Positions 29,520 to 42,300 are shown, counted from the stretch's first letter. The stretch is 64,000 nucleotides of DNA from Ulva prolifera (GCA_023078555.1 CM041198.1:11990874-12054873), one strand, 5' to 3'. Translations and numbers: made by a program. Notes: a model not told the origin generated them from the sequence alone.

Positions 29520-32158
29520 CTACTCCTTCTTCGTGAAGGACTCGAGGTACTCCACCTCATCCTTGGAGCCCACGAAGAGTGGCACGCGCTGGTGCACCGC
29601 CTCGGGGTCGACGTCCATGACGCGCATCTGCCCCGTGGAGCCCTTGCCGCCGGCCTGCTCCGCAATGAACGACATCGGCGCGCACTCGTACAGCAGCCTC
29701 AGCTTGCCGTTCGGGTTGTTGGTGTCCCCGGGGTAGCCGTAGATGCCTCCGTAGAGCAGCGTGCGGTGGAAGTCGCCGACGAGGGAGCCGATGTATCGTG
29801 ACTGCACACCACCACCTCACCTTAGGCCACACTCTGCAACACGGCGTGTGCGCACCGTGGAACAGATGCCGCTACACGGCACACAGCATTCCACAGTCAA
29901 GGTGCCCTCTAGGCGAATGCGGGGCACGGTGCTTCGCGTGCAGTGGTGGGGCACGCTTGTGGCAGAGCACGGCGCCGGAGGGGCGGGGGAGGGGGCGCAC
30001 GCTGTACGGCTTGCCGCCCCACTTCTCGGGTTGCTTGAGGGAGTCGATGTAGGCCTTGGTGCCGTCGTCCCAGAGGCCGTAGTTGCCCTCGTTGAACGAG
30101 TAGATCTTGCCCTTCGCCGGCACCTTGATGTTGTTGTGCGACAGCACAAACTCGCCGACGAGGGGGTCCAGCGTGAAGCCGTACACGCCGTCCCCGACCG
30201 TCAGCACGAGGTTGGTCGCGGACGAGTACAGCACGTAGCCGGCGCACTGCAGGCGGTTGCCCGGCTGGCACACGTTCATGACGCAGTTCTGCATCATCTG
30301 CTCGGGGTCGTCCATGTCGGACACCTCGCACTCTTCTGAAGGGTTGTAGATGCCTGCACGGACACCCATGACGACCTCTCGCAAGCAGCACACAGTCACA
30401 CGGATCCTGCAGCCCGCGCAGGGCCAGCGACAGGGGCGGCCTGGCAGCGCTGCCGGCGCTTTACAACCCCCCCCCCCCACGCAGTCAGAAGCTCAAACTC
30501 TTCACAGGCAAGCACATAGACACGAGGCCATGCAAGCCGGCCCATCTATCGCACGGCAGCAACAGCTCTTCACTGTACAATCACCTCGCTGCGGAGCCAG
30601 CCATACAGCGACAAGCCACACGTGCACCGCATCACAGGTGGGGCGCCCAAGAACAACGACAAGTGCGCGCTCAGCACCTAGACCACGCAGCTGTTCTCTA
30701 CAGACACCCATGGCGGCGTGCAGGAATGGGTTACAGAGCGGTGTCAGCCTTCTATGCCATTGTGGTCTATGTTCTGAGCACAGTACGGGGTACCCGAGGG
30801 GGGCGCACCCCAGATGGAGCCGACGGAGATGCCGGCGTCGATGTTGGAGGAGCCGTCGAGGGGGTCAAACACAACGACGTAGTTGCCGGAGTACGTCTCC
30901 TCGACGGCGACCGGCAGGTCCTCCTCCTCCGACGCGATCGTGCCCGTGCGGCCCGTGCTACGAAGGGTGTTGCAGAAGATGTCGTTCGAGATGACGTCCA
31001 GCTTCTTCTGGTCCTCGCCCTGAAGGTGTGGCACCGCCGTTGGCAAACACGGTTGTATGATCAACGGGTGAGTGCAGCTGGGTCCACAACGTCGTGGAGC
31101 AGACCCACACAGGGCACATGCATGGCGGACTGTGTCAGAGACTGTTCACAGCATGCTGTGAGAGCGGTTGGGAGCTGGCTTCGGCGGCGATGGGCGGGGT
31201 GTGGACGGGGCACCTGAACGTTGGCGGCGCCGGCGAGGCCAGTCATGCCAGAGATGCCAGAGCGGGAGACCAGGGAGGAGATTTGCTTGCATGCCAGAGC
31301 AATGGATGACAGGACGACGGCCAGCTCGGAGTCGATTTTGCCAGCTGCCTCTTGCTGCACACCAGGCAAGTGTTGAGTTCTGGCCCCTCACAGTGCTTGA
31401 TGACCCGGGCGATGAAACACGGGCGCGACTGTGCTACGCCCGTAGCGTCGGACACGCGCGTTTTCTGAATTCACATGATGTCTGGAGATGGTAAAGTTTT
31501 GCGCGAGCGTCCGTGGACGTGTGGATGTTGGCATACATGGCAGCGGGCTCCATGGGCAGGCACAGAGACGATGGCGTACCCGGAAGAGCCAGGTGGTGAA
31601 TGTGGTGAGCTCCGTGTCAGCTGACATAGCAGCTGTATCCGACGCCGCGGAGTCTGTAGCTGCCGCCTGCAGCCGAGAAAGCGTGAACAAGCGCTCAGTT
31701 TACTTAGCGGACCGGCCGATGGTTCAATGCGACACCGCGGTGACAGCAGCTTGGACTGAAGAGCCCCTCACACATCAACGCAATGCGACAATGTGCCTGT
31801 CCAGTGCTGTCCTGCTGCAGCGCGGCATCCGCATCGCATCTACGGTGACAGAGTGCAAACGAGTGCACCGCGGTACATCACGCAGGCCTGCTGGAGAAGC
31901 CAGCGAATTGAGAGTGTACATATATGATTCAAGGCGTTGAACAGTACCTGGCAAATCATGGACGTGCCACGAGCTGCGAAGACGGGAGCCACCTGCAAGT
32001 GGACGTCGGTAAACCGGACGCACTGGATTAGTACAGCAACACGCCACCCGGATAAGCAGTCTACATACCTTGCCCTGTGTGCATTTTGCGGCCCTCGTGG
32101 ATGAAACGCGGGCGCTGCGCGCGATGCAGCGCTTGCTGCTTGGGGTGAGGCACTGCAT
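29520..32158 (-). CDS. FBP1: Chloroplast fructose-1,6-bisphosphatase (thioredoxin-regulated)
   Basis: Calvin-Benson cycle enzyme hydrolysing fructose 1,6-bisphosphate to fructose 6-phosphate in the stroma. Six phase-matched exons (32158-32069, 31666-31580, 31354-31214, 31019-30809, 30353-30001, 29801-29520) give 387 aa. Exon 1 is a Ser/Arg/Ala-rich transit peptide ([20 protein letters not shown]). Mature-protein landmarks: [52 protein letters not shown], the metal site [52 protein letters not shown] and [17 protein letters not shown]. The plastid-specific regulatory loop holds three cysteines at about residues 185, 200 and 205, as needed for thioredoxin f control, but the loop is about five residues shorter than in pea. 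TGTAA lies 48 nt past the stop. Confidence 0.94.
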
Positions 32159-32614
32159 TGTTATCAGGGTTGGCCACAAGATGAACAGAGGGGAACGGTG
32201 GAGCACATCAGCAAACCTTTACACATCCTTTGAGTCTGGCACGGCGTGCTCACGGTGCCCAAGTCGTGTCGTCCCTGCCCCCTTCGAGCAACCGAGTCAC
32301 GTGCCTGGTAAAAAATTCTCTCCGCACTTCTCGAACGCGTGCTGAAATCCATGCATTATCGCTCCCACGTCAGCTTCACTCTGCGGAAATATCCAGTGCA
32401 CTGGAGTGGTCCACAGTGCACTGAATCGCTGAGATCAAGGCGCGGCGGCGAGATCTTCCTCACGCTGCTGAAAGTACTTATAGCTCAGCCAGGCTCCGCT
32501 TGACAAGTCAACGCAGTTCTGTCCTCCAGTGATCGCATCTGCAGCGCGTCAACGTTGGCAAGCCAGTCACGACAGACCCCTTCGATCGCGCTCAAAGCAC
32601 CAGGCAACCTCAGC
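32159..32614. promoter_or_regulatory. Divergent promoter between two chloroplast-protein genes
   Basis: 456 bp separate the ATG of FBPase (minus) from the ATG of the duplicated plastid protein (plus). It contains a perfect 14-bp palindrome, tccagtgcactgga (32392-32405), and a second copy of its core, cagtgcactg (32414-32423), centre to centre 20 bp. An ACGTCA word lies at about 32367 and a TATA-like actTATAgc at about 32469, oriented towards the plus-strand gene. Function is inferred from position only. Confidence 0.5.
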
Positions 32615-34409
32615 ATGTCGGCAGCGGCCACAACACCTCACTCAAGTGCAAGACAATGCCGTCGTAGTGCTCTGGGGCGCTTGCAAGGGCGTGCATGTCG
32701 GGCCGTGGCCGCGAGAGGCTCCGTGCGCGACTACCTCACCGAGGCTGTGCAGCACGTCTTCCAGGTCAGCTTCCCCTGCAGCCTCCACCACATCGTCACA
32801 GGTGCCGTAGATCGTGTCCGTGGGGCCAAGCAGCCGCTGCTGAGAGCTGTCCTCGCGTGCCGGACGCACTTGCCGTTCTGCGGTCCAGTCAGCTCGAACC
32901 GTGGTGCAGCTAGCCCTCACGGGATTTCCGGAACATCCATCGCCACCGCGGCCCTGTCCAGCAGCTCGGGCGGCCCTCTGCCTCGCAGCATCATGCTACT
33001 GTCGTGGTGATGCCGCGATCGATCGGGGGCTGCAGCGTTAGTGCGTTGGCACACCCTTGTGCGCCACGCACAGCCCATATCTCGAGATACGTATGGCCTG
33101 CGCACATGCATGCCGGATTCAGAGTGCATACCCATCCTGCCATGTGTGGAAGACGGTCTTTACTGTCTTTGTTCCGTTACCTCTTCTAACAGGCCATTTG
33201 CCCTGCTTGCTGCAACCCACTCAAGCTCCCACAGCTGCAGCCATGGGCAATATTGTGGATATCCACCTGTTGTGCATATCCACTTTATCCACCTGTAGCT
33301 CAGGTGGTGTTTGTCTTCTTCCGTTCACTCTTTTGTAACAGCCTGTCGCTCAGGCACGTACGGCCAGCCACAGCCACAGTTGCAGGGCCGACACATGCAG
33401 CCATTCTCAGCATTAGCAATTGATTCATTCCCAATTGCATCACAGCCGCTGGTGCCTTCAAGGCACGCATGTCTCGCGCGCACCCGTCGACGATGCCGAT
33501 GCCCGGATCCGGGCATCCTGCCACCTGCCCCGGCGGCATGATGTGCGTGGCACGTCTCCGCCGTCGCGGCCTCGGTGCTGCAGTTGTACACGCCGCCCAC
33601 ACATCATGGCGGTGCCTCTGTTGTTATGAGGACTGATGGAGCGGTCGTGCTTGCCGTGGGTATTGCTGGTGTTGATGGTGATTCTGGGGTGTCAGGCGTC
33701 GCCGTCCGCCCGTCACCCCTTCCTGAGCTGCCTCGTGCTGTTGCTTTCTGTTGCGACAGCCGGAGTGTGCGGCAGCACGTGGCATAGGTGCCCCTATCGG
33801 TCCTGACATCCACAGTGGCCAACGTACCAATGATCTGGCTCAGGCATGCATACACGCATAAGCATGCGACCGGGCAGTTGCGAGGCGAGACGCCGCGGCC
33901 GCCCTGCAGACGGAGGAGGACAAGACGCTAAAGTGGAAAGCCAGCGGCTTCCAGGGGCGCATCTCGCACGACGACCACGCCCGCCTGCGCAAGATCTACG
34001 ACGTCGTGCGCGAGAGCAAGGAGGCGGCGCAGCGGCGGCCGCTGCTTGCGCTGCCCGCACCCGCCGAGGAGACGGTCACGCTGCGGCAGTACCTGCAGGG
34101 CGCCATCGAGAAGGTGTTCAACACCAAGGACTCTGCCTCCGCAGAGCCGACGTGGTACCTCACGCCGTACGATGGAAAAATCTCCAGCAAGCGGGAGATT
34201 GACCGCATGGTGCGCCCTTCCACCCCCCATGCACTGCAGTGCCTGCGGGCTGCGCTACAGAAAAGTGCATCATGGGTTTCAAGTGAATGCAGCACACAGT
34301 GCCACTCACAGATCGTTTCACCAGACAGGTTCCGCTGCTGGTGCTTGTTTCGCAGTGGCTGCGTGCACCAGAGCCCCCGGGCGGCCTCACAGCGCTTAAG
34401 AGCTGCTGA
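32615..34409 (+). CDS. Predicted chloroplast-targeted protein with an internally duplicated module; function unknown
   Basis: Three exons, all phase 0 (32615-32764, 33910-34209, 34329-34409), give 176 aa. The first ~35 residues are Ser/Ala/Arg-rich without acidic residues (MSAAATTPHSSARQCRRSAL...), typical of a transit peptide. The rest contains two copies of one module: VRDYLTEAVQHVF followed by TLKWKASGFQGRISHDDHAR, and LRQYLQGAIEKVFNTKD followed by PTWYLTPYDGKISSKREIDR. The shared pattern is R-[DQ]-Y-L-x2-A-x3-V-F ... W-x4-[FY]-x-G-[RK]-I-S. The last exon is a short hydrophobic tail (VPLLVLVSQWLRAPEPPGG). I do not recognise the family. The gene is divergent from FBPase, which fits a plastid role. 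Confidence 0.62.
33498..33517. repeat. Perfect 20-bp palindrome
   Basis: gatgcccgga followed directly by tccgggcatc. It lies in the 1.1-kb first intron of the duplicated plastid-protein gene. No function is apparent. Confidence 0.9.
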
Positions 34410-34739
34410 AATGCATGTTCCTCAGCATGTCCATCTGTGGAGGTGAGCCTGCCACATTGGTGGAGTGATGATGGTGCGGTGAGGCCCGTGTGGCGGTGGC
34501 TTCGCTGGTTGCACAGAGGTGCTGCCCGTCTTGCAACACAGTGACGTGCCGACTCGGGCAAGTGCTGCTGTGCAGTTGCACGTGGAGAAGGTCATCCAAG
34601 ATACGATGCAAACGGCGGACGGTAGCAAGCAGTGATGCATGGCTGGGTCCATGTGGCAAAGGATTAAGGCCAGGACTCCTTGTTTGACCTAGTCGGTGGC
34701 TGCGCATACTGGAATCGGACTGGCAGGGCATGCGTTTGT

Positions 34740-35220
34740 TTTGCTGAAGGTCGGCTTGATCTTATACTATTATATCAAAACAGAGTGCCATAAATGTTTA
34801 CTGCGCACACGATAAGTTATTGTAATCAATTAATGGATAACGGCGCTTACAGGCAGACTGGGTCACAAGTGGGTGCCTGAAATGTTTGTTTAAGAAATTT
34901 TATCGACTTAGTCAATGCTGCTCCGCTGATAAAAAAGACCATTTATAGCTTTGAAAACATTTGAAAAAGTATTTCTTAAATCGCCCCTATAGAGTGAAAA
35001 TTAAATCACCAGATTATGCTTCGCTGCAAGCAATTGATTTAAACAAGGCTATTGAAGATGATTAAGCGAAACGTCTGCATGGTTGCCCGATGAGGCCATA
35101 CCGATGCAGCACCGATATTTATGAGTGTTATCAATGATTTCATGAGCCTAGCTTTGCTAAAGTTGCTGGACACCAGCTGGAATTGAATCTGAGATTTGAG
35201 AGAGCGTAGAGATTTCTGAG
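34740..35220. other. AT-rich island of foreign appearance
   Basis: A sharply bounded AT-rich block (runs of A and T, words such as ttaaatcgcc and gttattgtaatcaatt) in otherwise GC-rich DNA. It contains a 36-codon frame at 34955-35065 with AT-rich codon use (YFLNRPYRVKIKSPDYASLQ, then AIDLNKAIEDD and TAA) unlike any gene here. It could be an organellar or bacterial insertion, or a relic element. No homologue can be named from the sequence alone. Confidence 0.5.
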
Positions 35221-36344
35221 AGCGTGTGGCGTGGGCCAGGTGTCCTGTGGGCAGGCTACCGTGCCACCACAGAATAACGCAATGCTATTGGATGGACGTG
35301 TAATGGATGTTTTGTCAGTCAGTGAAGAGCGTGCAGTGCTCCTGAGATGCTGCGCTGGTCACCGCCTCACAGCCCCACCTGCCTCACAAGAGATGCCATG
35401 GAACCCCATTGAGCTTGCCTATCACCGGCGCTTGCTTTAAAATTCCTCTAGATCGTGGAGGTACCGGGCATTGCTGAAAGTTCCCGCTGTCGTGGTCGCG
35501 ACTGAGCTGACTGCGGGAGGTGCGATGGAAGGCCAGGCCTGTGCGAGCCTGCCTATCGATGGCCGACGCCGTGATTGTAGCATACAGCAACCACTCTGTG
35601 AGCAGATTTTATGCAGTAATCTGACAGAGTCGGGCGCGCGAGAGGTCGGGTGAACGCAGGTGAACAACTCCGGCGAATGTTCACAACCTGGTCCGCGCAC
35701 AACGCCGAGAGCCAAGGACAATGCGAGAGGAGGCAGCGTGCGAGACAGTCGCTTAGAGCTGAAGAAGCTGTAGATGCTATGCAGCGTCCATCACATGCTG
35801 CTTCACGGTGGGCGGGGCCAATTTAGAGCGGCATCCTGCTGGAATTCTCCACATAGGATCAGCTTCATGCATCACAGCTGCCAAGCAGCACCTAAGCACG
35901 AACGCCTCGCACTCCGTCGACAACAACAGAAGTTAGGGACTGTACCGTTTGTCAAACTCTAACATTCACGGCTTGCCGCCGGCAGTCTCATCGAAGCAAA
36001 AGGCACGTGCACTGTCGTGTCGCACTTCTCAGGCGCACCACGATGCCGGAAGATGAAGAACCGGCGAACCTATTGTGTGGTGCATATCAGCAGTAGCAGC
36101 CTGCTGGTCATACCGGCACCGATGATCCCACTGAGGGAGTGATTGCCTGGCCTCGTCAGCGAAGCATGGCACCAGCATCCTCATCGAACTCACGGCAAGC
36201 ATGGGAGCTTGTACATCAGGTCATTCGGAGGGATGCCATTGATGACCGTGCGATCGAGGCGCGGACCCACCCTGGAGCAGCAGTAGGGCTTGGTCCACAT
36301 CAGTGTGATTACAGTCCAGCTGATCATGTCAACGTCCTGTGCAG
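35221..36344. other. Upstream region of the VIRILIZER gene
   Basis: No confident gene. A 69-codon frame at 35231-35440 and an ATG frame at 36166 (MAPASSSNSRQAWELVHQ, which could be spliced in phase to the exon at 36345) are candidates for the missing 5' part of the next gene, but neither shows the expected N-terminal VIRILIZER motif. Confidence 0.4.
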
Positions 36345-39300
36345 GTCAAACTCCCCCAGCTGGCAGAGATATCCTACATAGAGTATGGATACGCAGATGA
36401 TAATGGCAAGGGCGTCGATACCTTCCTGCAGGTGTTTATTCGGGATGGTCCCTCACCCAGCTGTGTGCAGCACAGGGAACTCACTGAAGGTCGGATCGGG
36501 CTCTCTCCCGACGAATTCCACAAGACCTGCGGGAATTTTGCCATTACGGATACTTTCATCTTGTGTGGCCGTTTCGAAAGCCTTACGTTTCGAGCTGTTG
36601 GTGCGCTCTGTCAGCTGTGGCACATCTGGCCAGGTAACATTGCTGATGCCACCTTCACCACGGCTGGTTCACTCAGGGCTCCTGTACCCGCAGGATCCTT
36701 CGTGGCTGATCCAGATCCGAGTCAAATGCAAGCTGTGCCAGCTCTCCCGGCGGGGGTGCACGATCTGCGAGCCCAGCCAGCGCTGCTGGACTCTGCCTTG
36801 GGCCAAACATATGTGAGCTCGCCGGACCTGCTGCCCCTCGCTGCGCTGCCACAAGCATTCCAGGAGGCGCTAGCCCCCCTCGCAGACTACTGGCATGTCG
36901 TGGGCATGGCGATGGGAGGTGCCTGGCCAGACTGCCTTGACAGTTACATCCTCCAGGACACCTTTGGGGAGCTGGTCAGCCACGCAGGCGACCTTGTGTC
37001 TATCCTGCTGGAGGACTCACTGCAGTGCCCTGCCACCCCCGCAGCACTTGACCGTGTCCATAGCCGGTTGCGCGCTGGCGCTAGCGAAGCAGCCGTGGCA
37101 GCTGGGGACACCTCCCCCATGGTATGCCTCTCCGCTCTCTTGAGCCTTACAAATAACGCCAGGCATCCTGAGCTGCTCCACAACAGTCTTCAGGTGACTG
37201 CTAACAATCACATCTGTCTTTGACTCGTCCGCCGTCCTGGAGTGACCCTGTATGCCTCTGGTTTCAAGTAGTACGACCATCACCGCATGCGCTCACTCTG
37301 TCCTGAAGAGTGCAAAGCTTGCAGCCAGTGTTGCACAGCCTAGCCGAAACGTTAACAGCTGCAGGGGCCAGCAGCCCGCCACGCTACGTCGTGCTGGGCA
37401 CTCATACTTCTGTCAGGCTGTTCCAGGGTAGCCGTGCCTGCAGGTCGGCGGCATGCCGCTGGCACAATTTGTCCGCGTTACGGTCGCCTGGATGGGCCTA
37501 GCTGCGACTCCCGGGGCCGCCGGCCGCCGCGCCCTCGAGTTTGCCGGCTTTGCCCACGCGGCTGCGCTCCTCTTGTGCACCACCCAGGCCGGCGCGTGGC
37601 TGTTCCTGCGGGAGGGGGGGCTTCGGCGGTGCACGCAGGTCCTGCATGACTTCCAGGCGGTCCCCGCCGCGCCGCTGACGCGCCTCGCGGCCGCCGTGCT
37701 GTGCATGCTGCTCTCCACCTGCGGTGATGTCGCCGCGGCGCTCATCTCCGGAGTGCATGCCGGGACCTGCGCCACAGGCGCCCCGCTACTGCCCCCAGAG
37801 TGGGTCCGGCCGACAGCCACGCCGCGGCGCTTCTGGACGCAGCCGCCGCCCCCGGAGCCGTCGACACCCCCGGCCGCGCTGGACGCGCAGCCTGCAGGGG
37901 GTGCCGGCACTGGTGACGCGGGGGTAGCTGCTGATACGGATGCAGCAGCCGGTGAAGAAGCAGGCAGAGTCGCGGAGGGTGCGGCGACAGATGGTGCGGC
38001 GGTTGGGGAAGCACCAGGTGAGCGGGCCGAGCCGTCCATGCGGGAGGGCCATGCAGCTGAGGTGCCACACCGCAGCTTGAGCTCCGAGTCGTTTTCAGCA
38101 AACACCAGCTCACTGCTGGGGCACTCGGCATCATCTGCATCGCTCTCGTCTGGGGACGATCACGCCGAGGGACCGGAGGTGGCTGGATCGCCCCCCAGCC
38201 CAAGCGACGGACATCGAGGGCGCGGAAGCCCCGCCCGGAGCGTGTCACAAGAGCCGATGGCGTCGCAGTCGCCGCCGGCAGGCCCACGGGGTGGTGTGCA
38301 GCATGTGGCGGGCGGCAGCGGGGACGCGGACGCGGACGCCGGGGGCCCGAGCAAATCGGAGGCTGGCGTGAACGCGGCCGAGGTGGGGGCAAGTGGTCAT
38401 GAAGCAGATGATGATGGCGGCCTGACAGCGATGGCGATGGACGTGGATGGCGTCGCCAGTGCGGGGGCTGAAGCGGACGCTGACCACACTGCTGATGCGG
38501 GCAGGCAGGCTGCAGGGGAGGCGCCCATCAGTAGCCCTCGAAGAGCGGACGTGCCTGATGCGTTGCCAGCGGGGCTGGATGAGGCCACGCCGCGAGACAG
38601 CACGCTAGGTACAGCTGCACCGCAGTCTCCTACAGGAGACTCGGCGCCAATGGATGAAGATTCACCTAGCCGTGCGAACGGGGGCCTGCCTGCCGCTGCT
38701 GCGGGCCCGTTGGTGGGAGGGGAAGCGGCTGGGTCACAAACGAAGCGAGACCGGGAGGACGCACAAGCGGAGGGCGGGCCTGGCTTTCCCTCGCCGTCAA
38801 AGCGCGGCAGGGTGGATGCGGCAGGGGCACCAATGGAGGACGCAGAGGGGGATGGTAGGGAGGGGCCGCAGGTGCCTCCCGGCCCCCCGCCGGTGGTGAA
38901 CGGAGCGGCTCTACCGGCTGCTGGCAACACACCCGCTGATGTGGCAATGGTGGAAGCGGCAGAGGAGGCGGCTGGGGCGGCCCCGCAGCGCAACCCTGCG
39001 CTGCAGCGGCTGCTGGCGCGGTGCCGCCGCGACGCCGGAACCACAGAGGATGCGCTAGACACGCTGGCGGAAGACGAGGGGTTTTGGGCGCAGCAGCAGC
39101 CCGTCGACGTCGCCGGTGCTGACGCGCTCGTGGTGCTGCCGCTGCTGCCGGCGCTGTTGGAGAGCGCGCTACAGCAGCCGCAGCCGCGCGTGGCGGCGGC
39201 GTTGTGTGCCCTGGCGCTCGCGCGGTTGCAGGTGCGAGAGGCGCTGGCGGCGTTTGCGTCGCACACGGAGACGCTCATCGGGGAGGTGCAGCAGGGCCGC

Positions 39301-42300
39301 ATCCAGTTCCGGCACGTGGACAACAGCATCATCGTCGTCGCGGAGGCCCTCCGACGGCTCGCGGCGACCGGCGATGCGCTCGAGCGCACCGCAGCGGCGC
39401 CCCCGCCGTGGGCGGAGGCAGAGGTGGCGGCGCGGCGGCGGCTGCCGCGGCCGCCGCGGGGAGACGCGTGCTATGTCCGCTGCGTGGCGGAGCACAGCGT
39501 GCTGCGGCGGTGCCTGCAGGTGCTGAAGCTACCGGCGCTGATCGTGGACTCGCTGGTGGAGACGGGCAGCGTGCTGAGCGGCGCGGAGCGGCGCTCGCTG
39601 CTGCGGCGCCTGCGCTCCCACTTTGTTGTGCCCCTGCGAGTGCGCCCCAATCTGCTGGCAGCTTCTGTGGAACGTCTCGCGGCCACGCCCGGCGCGGAGG
39701 GGCAGTGGGCGAGAGGGCCTGCTGCGGACTGCTGTGTGCTGGCCAGGACGGGGGGTGCAGGTGGGCGGCCGAGGGTGTGGGGAACCGGGTTTCGCGCTTG
39801 CTGTGGAAGTCTGTGCGCCGCGGGGTGACTTCCGATTTAAGGGTGCACGAGGTCTGTTGCTTGATGTGAAGTGTTTGGGGACGGAGATCCGCCTAGGTGG
39901 CGCGGCGGGGGCCGCCTGCGGAAGGCTTGCCAGCGTGGAGCCTCCGTGCAGGCCTGAGTCGCGGTGCTGCGCAAGCTGGGATGCCCTGTTCACTGAACTC
40001 CTCTTCCTGTGTTACTCCGGTACGAACTGCGGGGTGGTCTGCGGTTCCATTCTGAGTGGCTTTTGGGCACATTGTGAATGGAGAGCTGTGTGCGATTAGG
40101 TGTCCTGAGGACTTGACATGGCAGAGATGCCGCATGCATGGCTTTATTTTTGTCTGCAGCTGCAAGCGAGTCTGCACGGAGGTGGATGCCAGCGTGGTGT
40201 CTTGTGTTGGGGCGCGAGCAGGTCATGCCCCTGCATGTCTGCTGTGTTACACAGCGGCCATGCAGCATTGTGGCGAAGGTGCTGTTGAGTGCTGCTTCAA
40301 TTCAGCCACAGAGAGTGATGAGGGCGCTGCTGTGTGAGCGCGGCTATGGGGAACTTGGTGAAGCAGAGTTCCTGCGTTACCACCGGGCCCCAGCTGTGCC
40401 AGGCCAGGTGAGGGCCAGGCACCGCGGCTCTTGAAACCCCACGAGGCCATGTTGCCTGCTGCTGCAGACACCATGTGCACAGGCCCCGCAGGGGGGGGGG
40501 GGGGGTCCCCTCCCTCGGCCTGCCATGCTGTGAGGTCTTGGCCAACCGACCACAAGCAGCTGCACTGCGAAGGCAGCCATGCAAGAGCTGTTGTAACATG
40601 CATACTATCAACAGGTTTCCTCCCAGTCGCGCCTCCCTGCACATGAGGATCTGTCTGCCGTATCAGCCTGGATGTCCTGGCTTCTGGCAGCAGCAGCCAT
40701 CTGCGTCGAGTCGCGGAGGTTCAGCCCCGTGCTGGCGGTGAACATGGTGAGAGCAGTTGAGGCAACAGCGGTGTTTGGCGGCTTGTCATCGCATCCGCTG
40801 CGACATTTGCTGCAAGACGAGTGAACTGGTTCTGCCGCGGTTTTGTAAATCTGTCGTGGCTGCATACGCCGGTCGAAAGTAGTTTGCAGTGAGGTGTTGG
40901 GGGCGTTGTACGCAGCTGGGGTGCTGCGGGGTACAGCCCGTCTGCGAGGCCATGGCGCCTGCTGGGTTTGAAGGCGGGGGGAGCCGGCGCATGCGGCAGC
41001 GGCGGCCATGGCAGCTGGGGGACTTTCCTGCATGCAGAGGGGGCACTGTGTTCAGAACGGGAGAGGCAGAGACGCACGTTTGCAGGACTTCTGCTGTGGC
41101 CTCTTAGCCACGCCACAGGGCAGCGCACTGTTGCTGCAGCAGGGCGCGCCGTGCGCCGACATCGCGGCCGTGCTGGCGCCACCGGAGCCGCCAAGCCCGA
41201 CCGAAGGTGGGGCCGCCGCCGACACGTCCCCCGGAGCGCTGCTCTCTGAGAAGTTGCTGCACCTGGCGCAGGCGCATGGGGCGTGGAGCGCGGCGGCCGG
41301 GGCGCCGCCGGGAACCCCCGACGCGCAGCACGCCTCGCACGCGCTGCTGGATGCCGCCACGCGGGACCGCCGCATGTGTCAGGTACTGCCCTGCGCCCGC
41401 GTGCAGCTCGCTCTGCATCCTATGCCCTCCCTGCTACCTCCCATGTGCTGCAGAGGTGCTTCATGCATGGTGTGGGCATGCAGATGCTGGCACACACGCT
41501 TCAGCACCTGCCGGAGGCGCAGTCATGGGTGCGCCGCAGCATTGGAGAGGCTGCGGCGCTCGAAGCTCTGGCGGCCGACCCCTCACTTGCCACCGACCCA
41601 GCCGCCGGCGGTACGTGCCGCCTGCCGGACGCCCTTGCACAGCCGCTGCAGAGCGTGCTGGACCCAGGCCGGCCCCTGCTGCGAGAGGCTCTCCTCGTGC
41701 CGCCTCTGCTGGCCGCGCTGTGCTCCGCGACCCTCCCCCTCCTGCCACGGTTCTGGGCGGACCTGCTTCCTCCGCTTCTGCCGCTGCTGGAGGCGCTCCC
41801 GGCGTGCCGAGCCGACGCGCTGCTGGCTTCCTCGGAGGCCGCGTCCTCCGCCGTGGTGGCTGCGCGCGTCTCGCCTGTGAGCAACCCAGCGACGCGGCCG
41901 CAGCATGCGTGCTGGCTCGCCGGCTGCTCACTGACTCTCCGTGAGCACTGCAGTGCCGGCATCGGCGCCGTAGTCGGCACGCTCAACACGCTGCTGCCAC
42001 AGCTGCTGCCGGGCCTCATCCACCCCCTCCCCCTCGGCCTGAAGGACTGGGCGTCAGGGGAGCCCCTGTGCGACGCCGCAGCGGCGGCGTTCGTGCGCCT
42101 CCGCACGTCCGCTGCCGCTCGTGGCCGCGTCACGGCCGCACTCTCGGTGCTCGCCGCGACCATCGCTGACCCCGCATGTGCGCCGCGGGCGGTCGCTCTC
42201 GCGCATGAGAAGGGCGCCATGTACGTGCTGCCGCGTGCTGTGGCGGCAGCGGTGACGTGGATGCACGGCGCGCGTGCTGCGGAGGCGCGGGCGCATGTAC

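Noticed and set aside
36166-36219. MAPASSSNSRQAWELVHQ as the first exon of VIRILIZER
   Set aside because: It can be joined in phase to 36345 but lacks the expected N-terminal VIR motif, so the start was left open.
38397-39389. 330-codon minus-strand Ser/Ala-rich frame
   Set aside because: Shadow of the VIRILIZER low-complexity exon.
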